A DNA stretch of 34,968 nucleotides from NCBI GenBank assembly GCA_021774075.1, contig JAJFJK010000071.1, positions 1-34,968 of the forward strand. The letters are read 5' to 3'. A program made the translations under genes and the position numbers. Below are positions 1 to 7,816 of this stretch, in pieces. The DNA comes from Nitrosomonas sp. Lineage in GTDB: Bacteria; Pseudomonadota; Gammaproteobacteria; Burkholderiales; Nitrosomonadaceae. Position 1 is the stretch's first letter, and each line of letters starts with the position of its first letter. The notes beneath the pieces are model-generated. The model did no database searches and had not been told where the DNA came from. It saw only the letters and a program-made list of their open reading frames with translations.

Positions 1-133
1 GTCGCAATTAGTTGTTGAAAATGATTTGTAAAATTAATTGATGTCTTATTAATCATTAAGTTATGCTATTTTTTAGTAGCCAAAAAATCATTTGTAATCA
101 GATGACTGTAAAATTCAACAATTAACTACGACA
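1..133. repeat. Candidate small inverted-repeat element, left side at the window edge
   Basis: Bases 1-19 (GTCGCAATTAGTTGTTGAA) and the reverse complement of 115-133 (GTCGTAGTTAATTGTTGAA) match at 16 of 19 positions, and all three differences are transitions. The interior is AT-rich and has no gene. This looks like a miniature element with terminal inverted repeats. The left end sits exactly at the window boundary, so its true limit cannot be seen. The right arm encodes the last codons and stop of the ORF at 115-339. Confidence 0.35.
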
Positions 134-339
134 TAGCCAAACTGATAGATATTGAGATCTAATATCAGAGTATATTTAGTATCCATAAACTCTGCGTTAT
201 GCAAATAATTACAGGGATTGTATATTTCATCTTTCTTATCTGTATTGAAATTATGTACTAGCCACTCTCTTTCTAAGATGGCCCAAACTACCCCCTCAAC
301 GTAACTTGGTAAAATGTAATAAGTTTCATTCATTTTCAT
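115..339 (-). CDS. Hypothetical protein, possibly 3'-truncated
   Basis: This is a 74-residue ORF starting MKMNETYY; a second ATG lies two codons in. I do not recognise a family. The composition is protein-like (aromatic, acidic, segments such as EREWLVHNF and YTLILDLNIYQF). The last residues (YVVVNC) and the stop are read from the inverted-repeat arm at 115-133. This suggests that an element insertion cut off the original 3' end. No strong ribosome binding site precedes the start. The frame stays open upstream to 498, but the extension reads like non-coding sequence. It could be a remnant rather than a working gene. Confidence 0.3.
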   Translation of the reverse strand: MKMNETYYILPSYVEGVVWAILEREWLVHNFNTDKKDEIYNPCNYLHNAEFMDTKYTLILDLNIYQFGYVVVNC

Positions 340-437
340 GCAATCCCGGTTGGTCATGAAACATAACACCCACATAAACGACGCAGGTACGGGTATCCGA
401 CGACCGAAAAGGAATGAATTTGACGCGCATGTATGTT

Positions 438-881
438 TTACACTTTGGCAATTACATATTTTAGTATTTCTACAACTTGCTCTGGTGTCGTGGCCCATGC
501 CATTGCTGAAGCGTCAACTTCCTTTAGCGGATGTATAATTTCCTCATCATGGAGGGTAATGTAGGGTGTGCCCATTGCAGCGCAATAACCGGCATCAAAA
601 GCGGCATTCCACTGTTTATACTTGTCGCCGAAACGGACCACGGCCACATCGCAGTTTTCAATCAGTGTTTTAATTCTTATCGCATTAACTTTTGCTGATT
701 TGTGATCACGCCAAAAGTTGTTATCTTCTGCACCAAGCAAATCGCCCGCGGCGTCGCTAGCTTCATGATCTGTGACGGCAGAGGTGAAACTAACAGGCAG
801 ATTGTGCGCCTCACAACCCTCTTTTAGCCGCTGCCTCCAATCCGTGTGTATTTCACCGGAGAGATATATATTCCATTCCAT
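438..881 (-). CDS. ytoQ: YtoQ family protein
   Basis: The 147-residue product opens with MEWNIYLSGEIHTDWR, the signature start of the YtoQ family, a small cytoplasmic alpha/beta fold related to nucleoside 2-deoxyribosyltransferase-like proteins. Its biochemical role is not established. Other conserved-looking stretches are the central DVAVVRFGDKYKQWNAAFDAGYCAAMG (residues about 78-104) and a C-terminal helix. The length is normal for the family. The start is supported by AGGA 7-8 bases upstream (TAGGAAAAAACATG). It appears to be a single-gene unit: the minus-strand gene upstream ends at 1104, with a repeat between them. Confidence 0.85.
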   Translation of the reverse strand: MEWNIYLSGEIHTDWRQRLKEGCEAHNLPVSFTSAVTDHEASDAAGDLLGAEDNNFWRDHKSAKVNAIRIKTLIENCDVAVVRFGDKYKQWNAAFDAGYCAAMGTPYITLHDEEIIHPLKEVDASAMAWATTPEQVVEILKYVIAKV

Positions 882-962
882 GTTTTTTCCTATATTGATT
901 GTTAATTGAAATAATTTTCATGTTCTTTTGAAAACTTAATGCCAGTAATAGCCGCCATTTAC

Positions 963-1105
963 AGAGCGCTTCTAAAAATTCAGAGTTCGCCCAAATGCAA
1001 GGCGCAGAAAAAATTTTGCAGCGCAGCATATGTTTTATATGTAAGTAATAAATTTCTTCTGTAACACAGCAGTTGGGATGAAATCTGAATTTTTAGAAGT
1101 GCCCT
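963..1105. repeat. Family B dispersed repeat, copy 1
   Basis: This 143-bp element has imperfect terminal inverted repeats: AGAGCGCTTCTAAAAATTC on the left, and AGGGCACTTCTAAAAATTC read inward from the right. It is in the opposite orientation to the copies at 12201-12346 and 22298-22439. They share the ends and interior blocks such as GCAGCGCAGCATATG. There is no coding potential. It overlaps the TAG stop (1104-1106) of the neighbouring minus-strand ORF. Confidence 0.8.
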
Positions 1106-1547
1106 ATAGTTCATATGATCTAAGTGCTTCAGATATATTGGTTCCAAATTCAATATGATACGAATCAATAGCTTTTACTTTGTGACCGACAATATCTCTG
1201 ATTCTGGGAATTAAGATAGCATATTGCTGATAGAGTGATTGGAAAAAGGGGGTGTCTTTGTAACCTTCATTTTTCCTCCATTCATGATAGTCTTTTGCTT
1301 CTTCAAAGCCCTGGCAGGTATCTAGAATCATATGCAACCATAAAACTGGATTTTGTATTTCAGCATCTTTATATTCATCAAAAACGATAATTGTTAAACA
1401 TTTGTGTCCAGGTTTTCTATCAACACACAATTGAATCTCTCTTAAGAATTCATCAGATAATTCTGATTTTTCTGCCAATATAGAAAGGCTCAAATTGTTA
1501 TTTTTATAACACCTTGCTATTTTATCGATAGCTTCTAGGTCTGACAT
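1104..1547 (-). CDS. Hypothetical protein
   Basis: This 147-residue protein is soluble-looking, rich in helix-forming residues, and has no signal peptide or membrane segment. I do not recognise the family. Visible features are an N-terminal helical part (DLEAIDKIARCYKNNNLSLSILAEKS), a beta-like stretch (KCLTIIVFDEYKDAEIQ, about residues 49-65) and a YHEWRKNEG segment. The stop codon TAG overlaps the end of the family B repeat by two bases, so the last residues (SYEL) may have been set by the insertion. The start ATG has only a weak AAGAT upstream. Codon use and length favour a real gene over a chance ORF. Confidence 0.6.
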   Translation of the reverse strand: MSDLEAIDKIARCYKNNNLSLSILAEKSELSDEFLREIQLCVDRKPGHKCLTIIVFDEYKDAEIQNPVLWLHMILDTCQGFEEAKDYHEWRKNEGYKDTPFFQSLYQQYAILIPRIRDIVGHKVKAIDSYHIEFGTNISEALRSYEL

Positions 1548-1710
1548 AATCTTATTTCTGTCGAGTGGTTAAAAGCCCTTTATTGCGTGTAATGTCAAAT
1601 TCAACGCTGGTTCCGGATATTACGCGTTTATTATATCGAAAACCGATAATCGTGCGTTGGCATCCCTATTCATTTAAAATTGCGGTTTTGCTTAATTCTG
1701 GATCTAAACT

Positions 1711-2538
1711 ATGCATCCAATGCTAACAATCGCGGTGAAAGCTGCGCGTCGTGCGGGTAGTATCATTAATCAGGCTTCACAAAATTTGGATTTGCTGACG
1801 GTTTCAAAAAAATCGCACAGTGATTTTGTCAGTGAGGTGGATGGCGCTGCTGAACAGGCGATTATCAAAACCTTGTTATCGTCCTACCCCGATCATGCCA
1901 TTCTGGCCGAAGAGAGCGGCCATCAAGGGGATACGACACAGTCTGAATATCAGTGGATCATTGATCCGCTGGATGGCACGACGAATTTTTTGCATGGCTT
2001 TCCCAAATATTCCGTTTCAATTGCATTGAAGCATAAAGATGTGCTGACACACGCTGTGGTGTATGACCCAACCAATAATGAGTTGTTTACGGCCAGTCGT
2101 GGCGGTGGCGCTTATCTCAACAATAAGCGCCTGCGTGTGAGTAAACGCATCCGGTTGGAAGATTGTTTGATTGGCACCGGGCTGCCATTTCGTGATTTAA
2201 CGCATATGGACGCTTATATTGCCATGCTGGTGGATATTATTCCGCGCACCGTGGGTATTCGCCGCCCAGGGTCTGCGGCCTTGGATTTAGCTTATGTAGC
2301 GGCCGGACGTTATGATGGTTTTTGGGAAATTGGTTTGGCGCCGTGGGACATGGCAGCGGGTTGTTTGTTGATTACTGAATCCGGTGGATTGGTGGGTGAT
2401 CTGGAAGGTAACGCGACACAATTAGAAAGCGGTCAGATTGTTGCCGGAAGCCCAAAAATATTTGGGCAATTGTTGCAAGTGATTGCGCCACATTTAACGC
2501 CTGAGTTGATTGCGGCTCAAAAAGCAGCTGAAAAGTAG
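1711..2538 (+). CDS. suhB: Inositol-1-monophosphatase SuhB
   Basis: This 275-residue member of the inositol monophosphatase family hydrolyses inositol monophosphate with Mg2+. In proteobacteria SuhB also joins rRNA antitermination complexes. The Mg-binding motifs are intact: AEESG (66-70), DPLDGTTNF (85-93) and the C-terminal WDMAAG. The start [16 protein letters not shown] matches the usual SuhB N-terminus, so the first ATG is preferred over M4. It stands alone on the plus strand, convergent with the scpB operon. A family A repeat begins 33 bp after its stop and fills the gap to scpB. Confidence 0.95.
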   Translation: MHPMLTIAVKAARRAGSIINQASQNLDLLTVSKKSHSDFVSEVDGAAEQAIIKTLLSSYPDHAILAEESGHQGDTTQSEYQWIIDPLDGTTNFLHGFPKYSVSIALKHKDVLTHAVVYDPTNNELFTASRGGGAYLNNKRLRVSKRIRLEDCLIGTGLPFRDLTHMDAYIAMLVDIIPRTVGIRRPGSAALDLAYVAAGRYDGFWEIGLAPWDMAAGCLLITESGGLVGDLEGNATQLESGQIVAGSPKIFGQLLQVIAPHLTPELIAAQKAAEK

Positions 2539-2570
2539 TTTCCTTAAGTGGTTGGTGTTGCCGGTTCTTC

Positions 2571-2816
2571 TAGCCTGAATATTGCACCAGTTGCTGGAAT
2601 TTAAACGCCGAGCTCATTTGAATTGAGCGTGCTCGCGACCGGAGACGCAGTTATTCTACGGCATAGGGAGCATGTACGTTCAATTCAAATGAGAGCCAGT
2701 TAAAAACCAGCCAGTGAGGCCTTGGGTGCAAACTGCATTTTCATCACTCCCCCTAAAAACAATAGACATAATACGTACAAGCTAAAATATAACGAACTGG
2801 TGCAATATTCAGGCTA
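2571..2816. repeat. Family A dispersed repeat, full copy 1
   Basis: A 246-bp element bounded by TA at each end. The terminal inverted repeats are TAGCCTGAATATTGCACCAG at 2571 and its mirror ending at 2816. Inside are perfect 14-base arms CTCATTTGAATTGA (2613-2626) and TCAATTCAAATGAG (2680-2693), which form a long stem-loop. It fills most of the space between the convergent suhB and scpB. Its right end supplies the last codon and TGA stop of scpB. The TA flanks resemble those left by Tc1/mariner or IS630-type elements (inference). Confidence 0.85.
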
Positions 2817-3411
2817 AAGGTAATTCTTCATTTTTTTCAACCAAAGACCCGAGTTCATCCAGTGGTGGCAGTTCTTCCAATGACCGCAGATTCAGGTCAT
2901 TCAGAAAAGCTTGTGTCGTCGCAAATAGCGCCGGTCTGCCCGGTACATTGCGGTGCCCGACGGTATCAATCCAGCCGCGTGCGGAAAGTGTTTTGAGGAT
3001 GTTGCTGGATACACCGACGCCACGGATGTCTTCAATGTCGCCGCGTGTGACGGGCTGACGGTAAGCAATGATTGCGAGGGTTTCCATCACTGCACGGGAA
3101 TAACGCGGCGTTTTTTGTGGGCTTAATCGATCCACAAACGGTTGGACTTCGGCTTTCGTCTGAAAACGCCAGCCACTCGCAACATGCACCAGTTCAACGC
3201 CGCTTTCAGTCCATTTTTCGCGTATTTCATTCAGTAAGTTGGTGACCAGCGCTGCGTTCAATTCATTATCGAATAGCTTTCTTAATTCAGTGACCGATAA
3301 AGGCTCCTGCGTCGTTAACAAAACCGCTTCCAGTATTCGCTTGGTTTTGAAAGGACTGAGTGTATCCTGCGTGTCCAGTGTTTCAGGTGGATTGACTAGT
3401 TTCACGGACAT
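2809..3411 (-). CDS. scpB: Segregation and condensation protein B (ScpB)
   Basis: This 200-residue protein is the winged-helix subunit that pairs with kleisin ScpA and SMC in chromosome condensation. The family core is clear: RILEAVLLTTQEPLSVTELRKLF near the N-terminus, then YSRAVMETLAIIAYRQPVTRGDIEDIRGV and a C-terminal wing (GRPALFATTQAFLNDLNL). I chose the ATG at 3411 because GGAG sits 6 bases upstream; a TTG four codons earlier is possible. The gene overlaps the 3' end of scpA by 29 bp, suggesting coupled translation. Its final Ala codon and TGA stop are read from the family A repeat. Confidence 0.95.
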   Translation of the reverse strand: MSVKLVNPPETLDTQDTLSPFKTKRILEAVLLTTQEPLSVTELRKLFDNELNAALVTNLLNEIREKWTESGVELVHVASGWRFQTKAEVQPFVDRLSPQKTPRYSRAVMETLAIIAYRQPVTRGDIEDIRGVGVSSNILKTLSARGWIDTVGHRNVPGRPALFATTQAFLNDLNLRSLEELPPLDELGSLVEKNEELPLA

Positions 3412-4189
3412 AAATAACTCCAAAAACTTCCGGTTGAAGGATGGCTACTAATGCTTCTTTGGCTAGTTCCAGTATCGCCAGGAAAATAACAACGACTTCT
3501 GCCACACTGGCGGTAGGACTGAATAGTTCGTAAAATGTCACTTGTTGACGACCATGTAGATGCCGCAACACCTGGCTCATATAGGCGCGCACAGAAAGTG
3601 TTTCACGGCTGACTTGGTGGTGGCGATTAATTTTGGCGCGTGTAATGAGTGTAATCCAGGCGTGACGCAAATCGTCAATTGAAATATTGGGCGGTTGGTT
3701 GAGCGTTTTTTGTTCCATCCATACTTGAATGGTCGTAAAATCCCGTTCCGCTTGTGGCAATTCATTCAGCAGGTTGGCGGCTTGTTTTATGCGCTCATAT
3801 TCGAGTAAACGCCGTACCAGTTCAGCACGTGGGTCACTTTCTTCTTCGTTTGTAGCCACCGGTTTTGGTAGCAGCATGCGTGATTTTATTTCAATCAGCA
3901 GTGCTGTCATGAGCAGATATTCAGCGGCTAATTCCAGCTGCTCCGCGTGCATCATTTCAACATAAGCCATATACTGCTTGGTCAGTTCAGCCATGGGGAT
4001 ATCCAGAATTTCCAGATTATGTTTGCGGATGAGATAAAGCAGCAGATCCAATGGCCCCTGGAACGTATCCAGAAAAACCTCCAAGGCATCAGGCGGAATG
4101 TATAAATCCTGCGGGATTTCCATTAATGGCTCACCGCAGATCTTCGCAACAGGGGGAGTGTCAGCAGAATCTAGGTGATTTGGATTCAT
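3383..4189 (-). CDS. scpA: Segregation and condensation protein A (ScpA)
   Basis: A 268-residue kleisin that bridges SMC heads and binds ScpB for chromosome segregation. The N-terminal SMC-contact region is typical (VFLDTFQGPLDLLLYLIRKHNLEILDIPMAELTKQYMAY, about residues 38-76). A helical middle follows (LEYERIKQAANLL), then a C-terminal winged helix containing VTFYELF and VVIFLAILELAKE. About 35 extra residues precede the core, as in many betaproteobacterial ScpA proteins. It lies between trpS (98 bp upstream) and scpB (overlapping), probably in one operon. Confidence 0.95.
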   Translation of the reverse strand: MNPNHLDSADTPPVAKICGEPLMEIPQDLYIPPDALEVFLDTFQGPLDLLLYLIRKHNLEILDIPMAELTKQYMAYVEMMHAEQLELAAEYLLMTALLIEIKSRMLLPKPVATNEEESDPRAELVRRLLEYERIKQAANLLNELPQAERDFTTIQVWMEQKTLNQPPNISIDDLRHAWITLITRAKINRHHQVSRETLSVRAYMSQVLRHLHGRQQVTFYELFSPTASVAEVVVIFLAILELAKEALVAILQPEVFGVIYVRETSQST

Positions 4190-4287
4190 TATTTCAGCTG
4201 CCTGTTATTGATTATTGATGTTTGTTTATAGAACTGGAGCTTGTTTTCAAGTCAAACAAAAATTCAAAACCAGTATTTCTTACAGCA

Positions 4288-5490
4288 TTAGGAGTAACTC
4301 AAACCCATTGCTTCGCGGATGTCACGCATGGTTTCTTCGGCCAGTTGATTGGCTTTTTCACAACCATCGGCAATAATATTGCGTACCAGCGTAGGATCTT
4401 CTTCATACATTCTGGCGCGTTCATGCATGGGTGCTTGTTCTGCCAGTATGCGCTCAATTAATGGTGCTTTGCAATCCAGACAGCCGATTTCAGCATTTTT
4501 ACAACCATGTTGCGCCCATTCCTTGGTTTTTTCATCGGAATAAACCATGTGGAATTGCCATACCGGGCACTTGGCAGGATCTCCCGGATCAGTGCGTCTG
4601 ACCCTTGCCGGATCAGTCGGCATGGTGCGAACTTTTTTGCTGACGCTGTCAGGGTCTTCACGCAAACTAATGGTGTTGTTATAGGATTTGGACATTTTCT
4701 GACCGTCCAGTCCAGGCATTCTGGCAGCTTCTGTGAGCAAGGTGTCAGGTTCGCAAAGAATCATTTTTCCACCCCCTTCCAGATAACCGAATAAACGTTC
4801 TTGATCACCCATATTGAGATTTTGTTGCTCGTTCAGTAATGACTGCGCTTCCGCCAGGGCGCTTTCGTCACCTTGTTCCTGGAAACGTGTTTTCAGCTCA
4901 TTGTAGAGTTTGGATCGTTTGGAGCCGAGCTTCTTGATGGCGGCTTCGGCTTTCTCTTTAAAACCGATTTCTCTACCATAAATATGATTGAAACGGCGGC
5001 AAATTTCACGTGTGAATTCAATATGCGGTGCTTGATCTTCACCAACAGGAACACGGTTTGCACGGTAGATGAGGATGTCGGCGCTTTGCAGCAACGGGTA
5101 GCCCAAAAAACCATGCGTGCTGAGATCTTTCTCGGTCAATTTTTCCTGTTGGTCTTTATACGTTGGCACGCGTTCAAGCCAGCCTAATGGCGTCATCATA
5201 GACAGCAACATATACAATTCAGCGTGCGCAGGCACTTTTGACTGAATGAATAAGGTCGCTTGTGACGGATCAACACCCGCAGCCAGCCAGTCAATCACCA
5301 TATCCCAGACATTCTTCTCGATAATTTCCGGTGAATCGTAATGGGTAGTCAACGCATGCCAATCTGCGACAAAAAACAGGCATTCGTACTGTTGTTGCAA
5401 GTCCACCCAATTTTTTAATACGCCGTGATAATGACCTAAATGCAGGCTGCCAGTGGGGCGCATACCTGATAAAACGCGATCAGCAAACAT
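4288..5490 (-). CDS. trpS: Tryptophanyl-tRNA synthetase
   Basis: This 400-residue class I synthetase charges tRNA-Trp in the cytoplasm. HIGH-like HLGH is at residues 17-20 and KMSKS at 265-269. It is longer than the compact E. coli form because of an insert of about 60 residues (roughly 175-240, KEKAEAAIKKLGSKRSKLYNEL...) before KMSKS. A four-cysteine motif C308-x21-C330-x6-C337-x2-C340 lies after KMSKS. It closely resembles the [4Fe-4S] motif described for Thermotoga maritima TrpRS. The M50 protease gene ends 15 bp before this start, which places trpS in the same operon. Confidence 0.96.
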   Translation of the reverse strand: MFADRVLSGMRPTGSLHLGHYHGVLKNWVDLQQQYECLFFVADWHALTTHYDSPEIIEKNVWDMVIDWLAAGVDPSQATLFIQSKVPAHAELYMLLSMMTPLGWLERVPTYKDQQEKLTEKDLSTHGFLGYPLLQSADILIYRANRVPVGEDQAPHIEFTREICRRFNHIYGREIGFKEKAEAAIKKLGSKRSKLYNELKTRFQEQGDESALAEAQSLLNEQQNLNMGDQERLFGYLEGGGKMILCEPDTLLTEAARMPGLDGQKMSKSYNNTISLREDPDSVSKKVRTMPTDPARVRRTDPGDPAKCPVWQFHMVYSDEKTKEWAQHGCKNAEIGCLDCKAPLIERILAEQAPMHERARMYEEDPTLVRNIIADGCEKANQLAEETMRDIREAMGLSYS

Positions 5491-5505
5491 TTTTTTGCTT
5501 CCTAT

Positions 5506-6165
5506 TTATATGGCAAATATTGACGCTATCATTGTTATAGTCCAAGTAATCGCAGGCCAGATTACAGCCCCCAGTACACCACTAAACAGTAGGACTAATA
5601 GAATAATCAAACCATAAGGCTCAATTTTGTTGAAATAGTATGAAATACGGTGTGGCAGTAAGCTAGCCGCCATGCGACCGCCGTCCAATGGCGGTAATGG
5701 TAGTAGATTGATCACCATCAGTATGACGTTAATTTTTATGCCGACAGTGCACATTAAGATCATTAGATTAGTGAAAGTGCTTTCAGGCATGGCAATGCAC
5801 ATTTTAAAAATTAAAGCCCAAGAAAACGCCATCAGTAAATTGGCAGCAGGCCCGGCAGCCGCAACCCATAACATATCGTGTTTGGGGTGGCGCAAATTGG
5901 AGAAGTTGACCGGCACAGGCTTGGCCCAACCAAAAAGAAAACCGGCACCAACTGTTAACTTGCTTACAATAAATAGCGTTATGGGTACAAGAATAGTACC
6001 GATAGGGTCGATATGTTTGGTCGGATTGAGACTGATACGACCCTCATTAAACGCGGTAAAATCTCCATAATGCTTGGCGACGTAGCCATGCGCCGCTTCA
6101 TGCATTGTTATGGCGAGAATAACGGGTAAAGCATAAATGGCAATACCTAGAACAATATCATCCAT
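5506..6165 (-). CDS. Site-2 protease family (M50) membrane metalloprotease
   Basis: A 219-residue integral membrane protein with the zinc motif HEAAH (22-26) in the first helix and the second metal motif PPLDGGR near residue 160. Four to six hydrophobic segments fit the small Rip/M50B subgroup of intramembrane proteases. The substrate is unknown. Its gene overlaps the upstream yciO-like gene by 8 bp and sits 15 bp before trpS. This cluster with trpS and scpAB is common in betaproteobacteria and suggests constitutive co-expression rather than a shared pathway. Confidence 0.9.
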   Translation of the reverse strand: MDDIVLGIAIYALPVILAITMHEAAHGYVAKHYGDFTAFNEGRISLNPTKHIDPIGTILVPITLFIVSKLTVGAGFLFGWAKPVPVNFSNLRHPKHDMLWVAAAGPAANLLMAFSWALIFKMCIAMPESTFTNLMILMCTVGIKINVILMVINLLPLPPLDGGRMAASLLPHRISYYFNKIEPYGLIILLVLLFSGVLGAVIWPAITWTITMIASIFAI

Positions 6166-6790
6166 TCGTCAATCCAAAGGGTTCCAGGCTACCCTGACCT
6201 TGCCGTATCAATTCCGGCACCTCACCAGTCAAGTCAATCACGCTGGTCATTTCAAGGCCGCATGAACCCGCATCCATGACCAAATCAACCTGATGCTCCA
6301 GACGCTCGCGTATTTCTTCCGCATCATTCAGTGGTAATTCATCATCTGGCAAAATCAAGGTGGAACTAAGCAAGGGTTCGTCTAATTCTTCCAGCAATGC
6401 CTGCACCACCGGGTGATCAGGCACGCGCAAACCAATGGTGTAACGTTTTGGGTGCTGCAAGCGGCGTGGAACTTCCCGGCTGGCTTGTAAGATAAACGTG
6501 TAACTACCGGGTGTGTTGGCTTTGAGCAAGCGGTATTGGCTGTTGTCCACTTTGGCATAAGTTGAGATTTCCGCCAGATTCCGGCACACTAATGTGAAAT
6601 GATGCTTGTCATCTACTTGGCGTATGCTACGTATGCGAGACATCGCATTTTTATCCCCAATTTGACAACCCAGTGCATAACTGGACTCAGTAGGGTAAAC
6701 AATAATGCCGCCATCACGAACAATTGCAACAGCTTGTCGTATTAAACGCAAGTGCGGCGTATTTGAATGAATAGAAAAAAATTGGGCCAC
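6158..6790 (-). CDS. yciO: Sua5/YciO/YrdC family protein (YciO type)
   Basis: This 210-residue protein has the YrdC-like fold, which uses threonine, bicarbonate and ATP to make threonylcarbamoyl-AMP for tRNA t6A in true TsaC/Sua5 enzymes. Visible family signatures are GGIIVYPTESSYALGC (about 28-43), KHHFTLVCR (62-70), GSYTFIL and TSVIDLTG. The YciO branch is not the main t6A enzyme in organisms that also carry TsaC, so a role in t6A is uncertain. It has no C-terminal Sua5 domain. It is next to the PHP gene, as yciV and yciO are in enterics, and overlaps the M50 gene. Confidence 0.88.
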   Translation of the reverse strand: MAQFFSIHSNTPHLRLIRQAVAIVRDGGIIVYPTESSYALGCQIGDKNAMSRIRSIRQVDDKHHFTLVCRNLAEISTYAKVDNSQYRLLKANTPGSYTFILQASREVPRRLQHPKRYTIGLRVPDHPVVQALLEELDEPLLSSTLILPDDELPLNDAEEIRERLEHQVDLVMDAGSCGLEMTSVIDLTGEVPELIRQGQGSLEPFGLTNG

Positions 6791-6849
6791 GTCAGAGTAA
6801 TATCGATATTAAATGCGGTTGTATACTAGTTGCTTTAAAAGCGTTTGGG

Positions 6850-7692
6850 TCATGCAACAATTTTCCAATCATGCCACACGGGGATACATCCCGCTGGCAA
6901 ATCAGGTAACTGACCAAGATCATAAAAACTTTCTCCTGGACCATGAAAGTCTGATCCACAAGACACTAAGAAATTCATATCTCTTGCATGTTGGGCAAAA
7001 TCCTGGACCTGATCGGCGGTATGGCTGCCAGTAATCACCTCGATTCCCGTACCACCCAGGGTGCGAAATTCATGCAATAAATCATCCAACACATTTTTTC
7101 CCAGTTTGTAGCGTGCAGGGTGAGCAATAACCGCTCTGCCGCCGCTGCCACAAATCCAACTGACTGCGTCACTTAGAGCGGCCCACTCATGTGGGGCATA
7201 ACCAGGTTTGCCTTTGACTAAATACTTCTTGAACACTGTTTTTAGGTCTTTGGCATGGCCTTGTTCAACCAGAAAACGTGCAAAATGGGTGCGGCCGATC
7301 AAACGGCGTTCTCCGACATAGGTATACGCGCCTTCCAGGCTACCCATGATGCCGATTTTTTCCAGTTCAGAGGCGATATTTTCGGCGCGTTGTGAGCGAC
7401 CTGTGCGGATGGCTGCTAAGCCTTCTTTGAGTGGCGTATACTCTGGATCAATGTCCAGGCCAATAATATGTAATACGCGGCCTCGCCAACTCACGGATAT
7501 TTCAACGCCATTAATAAATGTGATATTTTGCGCGTCTGCCGCAAGGCGGGCCTCATCCAGGCCGGCGACATCATCATGATCGGTTAGCGCCAGAGTCTTT
7601 ACGCCACGTTTTGCCGCGCGGTCAACCAAGCGTGTAGGCGTTAACAGGCCATCAGAAATTGTGGAATGACAATGTAGGTCAATGTTGAGCAT
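6850..7692 (-). CDS. rnm: PHP-domain phosphoesterase, RNase AM/YciV (TrpH) family
   Basis: A 280-residue PHP-superfamily enzyme. The metal ligands are in place: DLHCHSTISDG (5-15), LTDHDD (36-41), NGVEISV, the HPARY motif and the C-terminal GSDFHGPG. Relatives hydrolyse 3',5'-nucleotide bisphosphates and trim RNA 5' ends (rRNA maturation and short-RNA decay). It is the first gene of the minus-strand operon that runs to scpB. It is divergent from nnrS across a 124-bp gap that must hold both promoters. Length and motif order are normal for the family. Confidence 0.9.
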   Translation of the reverse strand: MLNIDLHCHSTISDGLLTPTRLVDRAAKRGVKTLALTDHDDVAGLDEARLAADAQNITFINGVEISVSWRGRVLHIIGLDIDPEYTPLKEGLAAIRTGRSQRAENIASELEKIGIMGSLEGAYTYVGERRLIGRTHFARFLVEQGHAKDLKTVFKKYLVKGKPGYAPHEWAALSDAVSWICGSGGRAVIAHPARYKLGKNVLDDLLHEFRTLGGTGIEVITGSHTADQVQDFAQHARDMNFLVSCGSDFHGPGESFYDLGQLPDLPAGCIPVWHDWKIVA

Positions 7693-7816
7693 GAAGCCTT
7701 ATATGCATGAGACAAGACATGTATGATACCAAATAACCGGTGTTAAGAGAAACTATAGTGCTGATCAATTTGTAAATTACGCCGCGCTTATTTCAGCACC
7801 ATGACAAGGAATAAAA

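Noticed and set aside
980-1168. 62-codon minus-strand ORF at the family B copy
   Set aside because: Most of it lies within the non-coding repeat, and it overlaps the better-supported hypothetical gene.
7693-7816. Possible FNR or NsrR box upstream of nnrS
   Set aside because: Only a partial TGATCAA match is visible, with no proper dyad of the required spacing.
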